This document shows positions 22,801 through 31,339 of a stretch of DNA of 64,000 nt, piece after piece. Origin of the DNA: Euptelea pleiosperma (taxonomy: Eukaryota > Streptophyta > Magnoliopsida > Ranunculales > Eupteleaceae); assembly GCA_035048495.1 (NCBI GenBank), contig CM068551.1, positions 16,742,248-16,806,247 of the forward strand. Direction: 5' to 3'. The notes beneath the pieces are model-generated. The model was not told the DNA's origin, made no database searches, and was given only the letters and a program-made list of their open reading frames with translations. The position numbers and the translations under genes are program-made. The stretch's first letter is position 1. Each line of letters opens with the position of its first letter.

Positions 22801-23541
22801 AACAGGCTAGGGGTAAAAATCATTGGGTTCACCACATCTATTTTTTAGGTTCAAGGATAACTGATCTAGAATAGACTAACAGAAATGTGAAAAATGTAGT
22901 CAATGACGATCAAACAGACCCACAGATATTCCAAAAAACCAACAAAAATACGAATAATATCAAGAAAAAAAATTATGAATGAAAGCCCTCTTTGTGGACC
23001 ATTCTTGTGACCATGCAAATAATGATGGCAGGCAATATACATTAGGGATCAACAACCATGGACTAGTCACATACAGCAGCATTCCGATAACGCATGAAAC
23101 AGGTTCAAGTCTATGTTTGTACTCTTTAATTAAACAAACTTACATGCACAAATTCCAACTTCCCAACTATTCAAAAATTCAAAACTATTTCATACATAGT
23201 GTTTAAAAATAATCAATACATCTAGTAAAAACGAAAAAGATCGCGAAAATTACCAGCATTACCGATGCAGACTCACTCGTGTCCCCATCGATTCGAAGCA
23301 TCGAGCTTGCATCTGTGTAGAACCGATGAACGAAATCCGGCTGTTGTTGAAGTGCCTGATAATACTGCCCAACAAAGTACGAACCCACCTGAACCCACTC
23401 ACACACAGAAACAGAGAGATTAAAATCGACAAAGACGGATCTTTTTACAAGAAAAAAAAAACAACGAAAGGTAGGGTTTTTGGTCTCGGAAAGAATAATC
23501 ACCTGACCAGCACTGACGGGACCGGGAAACGAAGTCGCCAT
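10860..23541 (-). CDS. G3BP-like protein: NTF2 domain, acidic linker, RRM, RGG tail (nine exons)
   Basis: Exons on the minus strand: 23541-23503, 23388-23254, 16993-16687, 14040-13754, 13587-13395, 13092-12971, 12867-12802, 12103-12016, 11020-10860. All introns are GT-AG, phases agree, and the CDS is 1398 bp (465 aa). Residues about 12-130 form an NTF2-like domain (VGSYFVGQYYQALQQQPDFV, RKFAQTFFLAPQENGYFVFN). Residues 160-320 are acidic and Gln/Pro-rich (PEQQQQEIPEDD, KQTYASI). Residues about 322-398 are an RRM (RNP2 VYVRNL; RNP1 region CYAFIEFED). The tail has RGRGKGG and RGFGRG. Plant and animal relatives bind RNA and join stress granules; that role is inferred. The first in-frame ATG (23541) gives the family N-terminus MATSFPGPVSAGQ. 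Confidence 0.92.
11021..12015 (-). other. Intron 8 of the G3BP-like gene
   Basis: GT-AG intron between exon 8 and the RGG exon. No coding frame or clear element was seen; the sequence is AT-rich and unremarkable. Confidence 0.6.
12590..12780 (+). mobile_element. RTE-type LINE tail inside intron 7 of the G3BP-like gene
   Basis: The stretch ends TGTTGTCAACCCCAATTAGT, TGGGATAAGGC and then TTAATGATGACGACGATAA. It is a diverged relative of the RTE 3' ends at about 1186, 4130 and 21895. It lies antisense to the host gene in the intron between exons 8 and 7 (12104-12801). Confidence 0.5.
13655..13718. repeat. TACA/TG microsatellite in intron 4 of the G3BP-like gene
   Basis: The 166-bp intron between exons 4 and 5 contains TACATACATACAACATACAT followed by TATA repeats and about ten TG dinucleotides (13695-13717). 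It sits some 35 bp inside the 5' splice site of exon 4 (donor at 13753-13752). Confidence 0.85.
14363..16450. mobile_element. hAT-like element in intron 3 of the G3BP-like gene (outer of a nested pair)
   Basis: The left end CAAGGTTTAAAATTTCG (14363) is mirrored by CGAAATTTTGAACCATG ending at 16450. Flanking octamers CTTCCAAG and TTTGCAAG agree at 6 of 8 positions, as expected for an old hAT 8-bp target duplication. GTCTCGG/CCGAGAC motifs lie just inside both ends. No transposase frame was seen, so it is non-autonomous. A second, similar element is nested at 15555-16095. Confidence 0.5.
15555..16095. mobile_element. Nested hAT-like element carrying a LINE fragment
   Basis: Ends: CAAGGTTTAAAAT at 15555 and ATTTTGAACCAGG at 16095. 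Flanking octamers ATCATACA and ACCATACA match at 7 of 8. Inside, 15640-15900 on the plus strand encodes a LINE zf-RVT remnant: PSRCTLCKCEAETMDHVLIH, then FTSRIW, and in another frame GRFLWRILPFAV. So a LINE 3' end lies within a 541-bp hAT-type MITE, either captured or inserted. Confidence 0.6.
18190..18560 (-). mobile_element. L1-type LINE 3' end fragment
   Basis: Minus-strand translation gives VWRIFPFAICWELWKERNRR followed by TFEDKEANIDEIAMNIKATL, the standard region after zf-RVT in plant L1 LINEs. It ends in the typical tail (SFTDKK-like, with CGGTAAAAG on the plus strand near 18210). Related fragments lie at 15640-15900 and 52540-53030. Confidence 0.75.
18868..19115 (+). pseudogene. bHLH-like remnant, possibly a processed pseudogene fragment
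   Basis: The plus strand after 18930 reads KKKGNRTITHSNGGEVLERQ, then RERKMYDNFSDLYAVIK, then a stop near 19115. RERKMYDNFSDLYAVI resembles the basic and first-helix part of plant bHLH proteins (ERxRRxxMxxxFxxLxxLL). No second helix is recognisable and no splice sites frame it. It lies in intron 2 of a minus-strand gene. The assignment rests on about 20 residues. Confidence 0.35.
19874..19927 (+). repeat. 27-bp direct tandem duplication
   Basis: GGATTATTTAAGAAAATAGA followed by TTTCCCG occurs twice head to tail (19874-19900, 19901-19927) with no differences. It lies in intron 2 of the G3BP-like gene. Confidence 0.9.
20740..21180. repeat. Dispersed AT-rich repeat, related to 39270-39610
   Basis: Shared blocks with 39270-39610 include ATATGATA...AATCATAAGATATC, TCAAGGTTCGC.AAATC, and a final GCAACAT. 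The ends carry GTGTCGGATACG/CGTGTTGGACAC-type words. The two copies share order and orientation, but I could not define exact ends or a superfamily. Confidence 0.5.
21740..21960 (+). mobile_element. RTE-type LINE 3' end
   Basis: A decayed frame ends WRNRIHATNPTPLGKAYDD, followed by GATGATGAAGATG. The IHATNPxxxGK end is shared with the RTE fragment at 3976-4235. It lies in intron 2 of the G3BP-like gene on the opposite strand. Confidence 0.55.
22630..22870. repeat. Diverged copy of the palindromic MITE family
   Basis: It contains TGCCATGTGGCACACT, GAATGTTTGGCTCACCCCTT and CCAAAAATCAGCCTGATAAA, hallmarks of the family that is denser from 23.9 kb on. This is the leftmost recognisable copy. Confidence 0.55.
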
Positions 23542-23800
23542 GATCACGCTTTAGAATTTAAACATGCAAAGAGGAACTGATCTCGAAATTCTACCTCTTA
23601 AAACTCCCAACACAGAAAAACCTAGATCTGCAATGCCCAAAAAAAGATCTGAAAAAAGCAAAACCCTAGACAAGATTAGGGTTCACAAACAAAGCAAAGA
23701 TTTTTTTTTCTCTTATCAACAGAGCTCAAACAAGACAGAGACGGAGAGAGAACCTTAGATTTGTGCAGAGAGGTCTTTCTTAATAAGAAAAAGTCCCCGT
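23542..23800 (-). promoter_or_regulatory. Probable 5' leader and promoter of the G3BP-like gene
   Basis: Directly upstream of the ATG at 23541 (reading toward higher coordinates) is a purine-poor stretch with the plant leader-like motif AGATCTGCA and several AACCCTAG/CTAGGGTT words. No unambiguous TATA box was seen. The MITE field starts about 150 bp further out. Confidence 0.4.
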
Positions 23801-23929
23801 GTACATTTCTGCGGTCGCTGCACTTTTATTGCTAACTTGCGCAAGGGATGGGGGGGTACTGAGTCTACTTACATCTGAGATGGTATACCGGCACCATTTT
23901 ATAGGAAATTGCAATTTTCACCGCCCATT

Positions 23930-25400
23930 CGATGAATAGATCCTTGATGACGGATGTCTGTCATCAACTCAGTGTATGATCCATATGGCAGACTCTCAGA
24001 GACCACTTACCGTATGGATGTTTGTCCCATCCCTAGGTGCAACTATGATTAGGAATTTCAAACCTTTGGATCCGAGTTCTGGAATCCCACGTTTCAAAAT
24101 TAACCCATGAAAAAGAATCTAATCGAACTGTTCTAAATCAATAATCAGGCTACAAAACGAGTAAAACTTCGGTCAACTCACAATACGAGCCATGTGGCAC
24201 ATTATTAGTGGACACTGACCGTATGGATGTTTGGCTAATCACTAGGTGGACCTACAAACCAAAAATAAACCTGATCAGTGATTTTTAAGCGTTGGATTGA
24301 AGTTACTTTCGTGGGTTGATTTTAACAGTAGGAATTTGAGCATTATTGAGCGTTGTTTGGGTGCAAAGATCCAAAGGTTGTAAATCACTAATCAAGCTGA
24401 TTTTTGGTTTGCAGGTCCACAGAGGGACTGGCCAAACATCCATACGGTCAGTGCCCTCTAATAGTGTGCCACATGGCTCATATTTTGGACTGTGAACGAA
24501 GTTTTACTCTTTGGCTCATTCAAAGTTCTCGAATCTCACGTTTCAAAATCAACCCATGAAAAAGAATCTAATTGGACAGTTGGAAATCACTAATCAGGCT
24601 CAATTTTTGGTTCGTAGGTTCCACCTAGGGATGGGAAAAACATTCATACGTTCAGTCGAGTAAAACTTTGATGACAGCGCAATATGAGCCAAATGGCACA
24701 TTGTTAGAGGACTCTGACCGAATGGATGTTTGGCCAATCTCTAGGTGGACGGTGGACCTACAAACCAAAAATCAGCCTGACTAGTGATTCCAAAGTGTTG
24801 GATTGGAATTATTTTTTTCATGGGTTGATTTTAACGGTGGGAATTTGAGGATTATTGACCACCAGACTGAATTTTAGTTTCTAGGTTCACCTAAGGATTG
24901 GCCAAACATCCATATGGCCATCATCCTCTAAAAATATGCCACGTGGCTTATATTGTGGGCGGTCAGGTCTTCACTTACCGTCGCTGGTCAGGCAAGTTTT
25001 ACTCCTGTAATCCGTGAGAAACTTTGATTACATCTGATTCATCCCAAAGAATAAATCTTTGACACGGAAGTCTTCGTCAAAGTTTACGAGGGACTACAAT
25101 ATGCATCACATGGCACTCTTAGAGACCGTTGACCTTAACGAATGTCTTGCCCCATTCTTAGGTGGATCTACATACCAAAAATCAGCATGATTAGTGATTT
25201 TTAACCATTGGATTGGATTCTTTTTCATGGGTTGATTTTAAACCGTGGGATTTCAGTATTATTTGGGGTTTTCAAATCCAAAGGTTAGAAATCACCAATC
25301 AGGTCGAGTTTTGGTGTAGGTCTACTGGGGATGGGCTAAACATCACTATGGTCTACTGGGGATGTCCCTTGAAAAATGTGTTATTTCAATGTTTAAAAAA
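23930..25400. repeat. Cluster of palindromic MITEs (one family, several copies)
   Basis: Copies: partial near 23960-24150; full 24159-24509 (GAGTAAAACTTCGG at the left, CGAAGTTTTACTC at the right); half 24510-24654; full 24657-25005; partial 25070-25380. Each full copy is a long inverted repeat. Arms contain GAGCCATGTGGCACATT, GTATGGATGTTTGGCCAATC, TAGGTGGACCTACAAACC and AAAATCAGCCTGATTAGTGA. No coding capacity. Confidence 0.75.
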
Positions 25401-25544
25401 ATATTTTATAAATTAAAACACATTTTTCAAGGAGCATTTAATGGTGGATACACTGTTTGCATACTTAAAAGTATGCCAACAGTTGCATACTAGATTTGTC
25501 CGAATGTGTGACATGACTGTTAGCGACTTTGATCATTAACGATT

Positions 25545-26087
25545 GGGTCGCTCTACGGGCACCCACGTCTTTCAGCTGGGCACCCCACTTGGACCCAAAT
25601 ACCCCTCCCTTCAATCGGGCACCCACCCCGTCCCCTTCCCTTCTCCTTCTCTCTCTATTGTAACTCCCCCCCTCTCTCTAAACCCTAAACCCTAAACACT
25701 CACTCACTCTCTCTCTCTCTCTCCCCGGATTTTAGCTCCCACGACGCTGAACTGCTAAAATCCAGAGAGAGAGAGGGTAGAGTGAGAGAGAGTTACAGTA
25801 GAGAGAGAGGGGGAGAGAGAGAGAAAGTTACAGTAGAGAGAGAGAGGGGAGAGTGAGAGTGAGAGAAAGAGTTATAGTAGAGAGAGAGAGGGGTGAGAGT
25901 GAGACAAAGAGAGTTACAGTAGAGAGAGAGGGGGGAGAGTGAGAGAGAGAGAGGGGGGAGAGTTATAGTAAAGAGAGAAAGAAAAGGAGAAGGGACGGGG
26001 ACAGGGTGGGTGCCAGGCTGAAGGGAGGGGTATTTGGGTCCAAGTGGGGTGCCCAGCCGAAAGACGTGGGTGCCCGTAGAGCGACCC
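25545..26087. mobile_element. Mutator-type hairpin MITE with 9-bp target duplication
   Basis: The left end GGGTCGCTCTACGGGCACCC is mirrored exactly by GGGTGCCCGTAGAGCGACCC at the right. Identity runs on through CACTTGGACCC and TACCCCTCCCTTCA. The nonamer TTAACGATT flanks both sides (25536-25544, 26088-26096), the 9-bp duplication typical of Mutator-like elements. The core is a GA/CT-rich stretch with repeats of GAGAGTTACAGTAGAGAGAG type. No transposase. The whole 543 bp can fold into a near-continuous hairpin. Confidence 0.85.
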
Positions 26088-26227
26088 TTAACGATTTACT
26101 CCATCCCAACCCAAAATGGGAAAAAATTTATCTGCCACATTGCGACGACAAAAATTGATATCGCAGTATTCATTACCACTTGTAGATGTGGGACCCACGA
26201 TCTCACCCTGTTGTGGAGTCAGTAGGG

Positions 26228-26402
26228 GGGTAAAACTTCTATCATAACAAATTGTAAATCACACAATCACAAGCCAATGAGTTCTCGGCACGTACACAAG
26301 TACTTTTTGCAACTTGTGCTTTTGCTTTGAGGTGTACGTGCCGAGAACTCATTGGCTGTGATTGTGTGATTTGCAACTTTGTTGTGACAGAAGATTTACT
26401 CG
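26228..26402. mobile_element. 175-bp fold-back MITE next to the Mutator-type hairpin
   Basis: Arms: AATCACACAATCACAAGCCA and on through ATGAGTTCTCGGCACGTACAC, mirrored by GTGTACGTGCCGAGAACTCA and onward. The flanking octamer CAGTAGGG occurs at 26220-26227 and 26403-26410. Ends GGGTAAAACTT and AGATTTACTCG are imperfect inverted copies. Superfamily uncertain (8-bp duplication suggests hAT; Mutator also possible). Confidence 0.7.
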
Positions 26403-26434
26403 CAGTAGGGCAACCAAAAAATTTCTCCCGGGAT

Positions 26435-28440
26435 GATTAGAACTTCGGCTGACCGGCAACCATCCTTGACCACCAACAAATGAGCCATGTGGCATGTTTT
26501 TATAGGATACTAATCGTATGAATGTTTGGCCAATCTCTAGGTGGACCTAAAAAATAAAAAATCAATTTGATTAGTGGTTTCTAAGCGGTGGATAGGAGTC
26601 GTTTTCATGGGTAGATTTTACCTGTGGGAATTTGAGCATTATTGGTGGTACAAGACCAAAGGGTTTGAAATCACTAATAAGGCTGATTTTTGGTTTTTAC
26701 ATCCACCGAGAAATTAGCCAAACATCCATACGATCAACATCCGTTACAATGTGGCGCGTGGCTCATATTGAAGGCTGTCACAGCTTCTCTAATTGTTGTG
26801 CAACAGGAAAAAAGACTTTTAGCGAGGAAAAAAGATTTTTGGTGAAGATGATCTCTATGGTGAGGAGATCATCCTCACAAAAATTCAAATCATTCGGATA
26901 TTCATGACTGGTTTAGAAGTTAAAGAATTATGGAACATCGATGTTTACCGTGTAACTTGAAAACTAGATTTGACGGGGTTAGAAATTTAAGAATGGGCTG
27001 ATTTTTTTGTTGGGGTTATCTATATGGTGAGGAGATCATCATCACCAAAACGCAGCTAAGGTGTTGGTAAAAAATGTTGGTCACCTGAACCCGACCCAAA
27101 ATCGATTTAATTAGAAATCTCTAGCCATTAGATTTTAGCATTTTTTTAAAGTGTGATACTAGTTGTTGGACCTCAGTCCATGTGATCATTGACTCATACG
27201 AGATTTAACATAGGTGGACCTACAAACCAAACATTAGCCCAATTAGTGATTTCATGCCTTTGGATCCTTGTACCCCAAATAATGGTTTATAATGCTCAAA
27301 ATCCCATGATTAAAATCAATCTACAAAAATAACTCAATCAAACGCTTAGAAATCACTAATCAGGGTTATTTTTGGGTTTGTAGGTCCGCTTAGGGATTGG
27401 CCACACACATCCTTACAGTTAGTATCCACCCACTAAAATCAGCCATTGATTCACCAAAAATCAGCCATTGATTCATCTTCAATACGAGTACACCAAAATG
27501 GGTGTCAAAAATGTGTTCTCAGGTGCAATCAGTCAGCCATTTAAAGCATTTACCTGATGTATGCCCATGGAAACAACTCCAATTTTCTATCTTTTAATAG
27601 CCATTTTAAATAAAGAATTTTTTTGATCCCGTCTAAGCTCAGAATTCATTTCCGTTCCACATAGGTGAAAATTCATTTCCTTGCAAAAAAAAAAGACATC
27701 TTTATTTTCTCTCATAATTATAAAATGTACATTTTCTTGGGTGCAATCTAACCAGGGTTTAAAAGGGGCCGTTATAATGATATAACGGACTGGGGACGTT
27801 ACTATTTTTTCCCTTATAACGAATTGTAATGCTCAGGGACAATAACGAAAAAAAAATGGCGCTATCAATAAATAAATAACGGAATATAACAGAAAACAAG
27901 TAATATGTTTGGGTATGTAAGCATGTCGGCCATTGACAGGCCCGACTGTAAATCCCGTGTACTCCTTGGTGGATATACACACTAAAAATCACCATGATCG
28001 GTACTCTCCAGCCATTAGATTTTAGTACTTTTTAAGGCGTGATTATAGCCATTGAGTTGAACCATTTTTTTAGTACTAAAACCAACGGCTAAAAATCATC
28101 ACACAAGCTGATTTTTGGTATGAATGTCTACCACGGGGTGGGCTAAACATCCGTTCGGTTCGTGGGCCCAGATGGCAGCGGTGAATAACAAAAATGGTGC
28201 TAGCTCACACCAAAAGAGTGAGCTACAGCTTGAAACTGAAACCAATATATAAATTTACAGACCAAAAATTAACTTGATCGGAGATTTCTAGGCGTTGGAT
28301 TGTAGTCGTTTTCATGGGTTTTCTCCCAAATATCCACCCTAAACCCTCAAAAGAGGGTTTAAAAAATAAATGGGGTTAGAGATTATGAATCAGGGTGATT
28401 TTTGGTATATATATCCACTAAGGAGTGGTAAAAACAACCA
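26435..28440. repeat. More copies of the palindromic MITE family
   Basis: Recognisable copies at about 26435-26790 (nearly complete), 27130-27450, 27905-28160 and 28240-28440 (more diverged). Shared words: CATCCATACGATCAAC, CACTAATAAGGCTGATTTTT, GGATTGGCCA. At 27753 a separate hAT-like end (CAGGGTTTAAAAGGGGCCGT) lies between copies, with no matching right end nearby. Confidence 0.6.
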
Positions 28441-28669
28441 TGAGGTAAGTTGGGGAAGGAAATAACAGAAAAAATAAAAAAATAACCAAACAAAACATAC
28501 CCGTTACCGTTTGATGAAGCACGATTGATGACCGGGAAGACAAACGGCGTCAACAGTCGATGACGTCCACACGAATAAATGGCGTATGCCGTCGAGGGAG
28601 GAGAGGGGAAGGGGGTTTCAGGAGAGAGGATGGAGAAGGGGTTTTCGCGTGGGTCGTGAAAACCCATAA

Positions 28670-28973
28670 TTTTTTTTATTTATACTCAACATTATACCGA
28701 CGGCTACAACCTGACCCTCGCTATAAGTAGTATATAGCGACGGTCGAGACCGTCGGTAATAATACCTTATAGAGAGGGTCACGCTTTAGCCGTCGCTATA
28801 ATACTATTTAGTGACAGATTTCAGCTGACCGTCGCTATAGATCAGTGAATTTTGGGCGCCAAAAAGACTATACCGACGGATGTGTGTATATTCGTTGCTA
28901 TATTAATATGTAGCGACGGTTTTACCTGGCCGTCGCTAAAAATCCGTTGCTATAAGCCAAGTTTGTTGTAGTG
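28670..28973. mobile_element. CACTA (En/Spm-like) terminus with subterminal repeats
   Basis: The stretch is full of TAGCGACGG/CCGTCGCTA motifs in both orientations and ends TTTGTTGTAGTG at 28973. Read on the other strand this is CACTACAACAAA, the canonical CACTA end. No opposite CACTA end was found within the window to the left, so this is probably a solo or internally deleted terminus. Confidence 0.75.
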
Positions 28974-29209
28974 TGCCAGTCAGCCAAGTTTTACTCGTCG
29001 TGGATGAAGCAAAATGTGGCAATAGAAATGCAATTCCTAGCAGCCTAAACAGTACAGGAAACAAGTCTCGGCCGATCTCGTTTTGGATTAATGGCGATCT
29101 GGATTGGGATCGACACCCATCAGACACCAATCGATCCATTTCGTTTCGGGATCGTCTCGCACAAGATACATTGTTCCACGAAGAACCTTCACATGCAAGT
29201 TAGTTCATA
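28974..29209. other. Unassigned stretch between the CACTA end and the Helitron-like array
   Basis: A plus frame (28973-29203) encodes KSRPISFWINGDLDWDRHPS and NRSISFRDRLAQDTLFHEEP, which looks protein-like but matches no family I know. It may be a captured gene scrap. Two other frames are also open, so support is weak. Confidence 0.2.
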
Positions 29210-31030
29210 TGATAAAGAGTGGTTGAGATCAAATTCATCCATCCAATGTGGACGGTTAGATTTCAGCCATTCAATCCCACTCATTTGACGTCAATTTATT
29301 CAACATTTGAATTTTAACACCATTATTTTTTGTTATTTATGTTATTGTCTCATTTTTTCTTCAATTTTTCTCTCTATGTTACAATCCGTTATAATAGAAA
29401 AAATGATAAACGCCCCAGTCCGTTAGACCGTTTGAGTACCAAGGCACCCAATTTTTGCAAACGCTTTTGTCGGAGAGTGCCGTGGGCGCGGGCCATATAC
29501 TAGTCTATATAGCAAAACAGGGAGTTGTCTCCCCACTTATACACCCTCTTATCGGTTTCAACAAAGAAGAGCCGAGATCTTATCTCCCAATCGGACAATG
29601 GATCTCAACTACTCACACCCAATTTTGGTAAATGCTTTGTCGGGGCGTGCCGTGAGCATGGCCCACCCATTAGTATATAACAAGTGAGAGTGGCTGTCTT
29701 ATACCTCCTCTTATCTTATTTGGCTTCAATAAAGAGTGGCTGAGATCCATTATATGCTTCATATCAATGGCTGTGATTGGCTCCCGCCCAATTTTGCCAA
29801 ATGCTTTGTCGGGGAGTGCCGTGGACATAGACCACCCCACTTGTGTACTAAATCAAACATAAATTTTTTAAGCGTACGTTGTATATTTTATCTACTCAAA
29901 ATTGAAGATTGTTGAATGATGACATAAAAATACGTATAAAATGGTAAAATATCTTTATAATTATATCTATATAACAAAACAGGGAAGTTGTCTCCCCACT
30001 TATACCCCCTCTTATCTGTTTCAACAAAGAAGGGCCGAGATCTTATCCCCCAAAGGACGGTGGATCTCAGCCACTTACACTTGATTTTGGCAAATGCTTT
30101 GACGGGGAGTGCCGAGGGCACAGGCCAACTACTATCAATATAACAAATGATTGTGGCTGAGATCCATTATGCTTCATATTGATGACTGAGATTAATTTCC
30201 ACCCGATTTTGACAAACACTTTGTCGGAAAGTGCCGCAGGCACGGGCCACCCACGCATATAACAAGACAACTCAGTTGTATTCTCTTATCTTATCCATTC
30301 ATCTAATGTAGACGGTTAGATAAAGAGTGGTTGAGATCAAATCAATCGATCTAATGTGGATGGTTAGATTTCAGCCACTCAATCCGCCTCATTTGACCTC
30401 AATTTATTCAAAATTTGAATTTCAACACCGTTATTTTTTGTTATTTCTGTTATTTTCCCATTTCTCCCTCTATGCGTTACAATCCGTTATAATAGAAAAA
30501 ATGGTAACGCCCCAGTCCGTTATACCGTTTGAGTGCCGAAGGCACCTAGTTTTTGCAAACGCTTTTGTCAGAGAGTGCCGTGGGCACGGGCCAGTTACTA
30601 GTCTATATAACAAAACACAGAGGTTGTCTCCCCCTCTTATAGGCTTCATATATCCAAAGGCCCATATCAACCCTTAAATAAAATAAAATTTAGACGGTTG
30701 GATTAATTTAACAAAAAAATTGTCTCCCCACTTATACCCCTCTTATCGGCTTCACAAATGATGGCCGAGATCTTATCCCCCAAATGGATCTCAACCACTT
30801 ACACCCGATTTTGGGAAATGCTTTGTAGGGGAGTGTCGAGTGCATGGGCCACCCACTATATATATATATATATATATATAACAAAACATAGAAGTCACTC
30901 ATCCCCCCTCTTATCGGCTTCACAGAGGATGGCGAGATCTTATCACCCCAAATGGATGGTGGATCTAAGCCACTCACACCCGATTTTGGCAAACGTTTTG
31001 TCGGAGAGTGCCGTGGCACGGGCCGGTATA
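29210..31030 (+). mobile_element. Head-to-tail cluster of Helitron-like units
   Basis: About eight units, roughly 120-340 bp each. Their 3' ends share GTGCCGTGGGCACGGGCC (a GTGCC/GGCAC stem-loop), followed about 8-10 nt later by CTAGT or a variant. Their 5' ends share TCTATATAACAAAACA and GTTGTCTCCCCACTTATACC. Approximate units: 29210-29503, 29504-29670, 29672-29848, 29967-30137, 30138-30258, 30259-30601, 30602-30870, 30881-31030. CTAG at 29500-29503 and 30598-30601 is followed directly by TC of the next unit, as expected for Helitrons joined end to start. No Rep/helicase frame; all would be non-autonomous. Confidence 0.65.
30854..30880. repeat. TA microsatellite
   Basis: About 13 TA dinucleotides at the junction between two Helitron-like units, replacing the expected CTAGTNTATATAAC junction. 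It is probably an expansion of the TATATA in the 5' end of the next unit. Confidence 0.8.
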
Positions 31031-31339
31031 ACGCATATTATATCACATTTCATTAATATAATAATATTATTACTATAGATATATATCCGTTTATATATAC
31101 CGATCCGATAACCAAAATTATCGGTTTGGATTAATTGTCAAATGGTCTAACGATGATACTGTAACATCTTCGTCCCCGGCTCCAGACCATTGGATATTTC
31201 ATTGAACTTTGTGTGGTGTGAATCTCGAGGACCAAAAAATTCTACACCAAGGGACGATGCTATCAGTAACACTGCCTTAACGATCAACGGTCCAACCCCC
31301 ATGACCTCTCTCTCACTTGGCCGTTACAGCTAATGGAGT
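31031..31339 (+). promoter_or_regulatory. Upstream region of the PPR gene
   Basis: AT-rich DNA (31040-31140 with many TATA-like words) then a pyrimidine-richer leader. No single TATA box can be chosen. An out-of-frame ATG at 31333 overlaps the region 7 nt before the chosen start at 31340 and could lower initiation. The Helitron-like array ends at its left edge. Confidence 0.35.

Larger units (their letters stand above)
16994..23253 (-). other. Intron 2 of the G3BP-like gene (6.26 kb), packed with repeats
   Basis: This intron separates the NTF2 exons VGSYFVGQYY... and EIHSLIMSL.... It contains a LINE 3' end (18190-18560, minus), a bHLH-like remnant (18868-19115), a 27-bp tandem duplication (19874-19927), a dispersed repeat (20740-21180), an RTE tail (21740-21960) and a diverged palindromic MITE (22630-22870). 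Donor and acceptor are intact (minus-strand CTG|GTAATT and TTGCAG|GAAATC). Confidence 0.8.

Noticed and set aside
25677..25702. CTAAACCCTAAACCCTAAAC run, similar to plant telomere repeat
   Set aside because: Only about two and a half units, inside the Mutator-type hairpin; no long telomeric array, so not an interstitial telomere.
29210..31030. CRISPR-like direct repeats
   Set aside because: Repeat spacing and length are irregular, host is a plant, and the units have Helitron-type ends; there is no repeat-spacer pattern.
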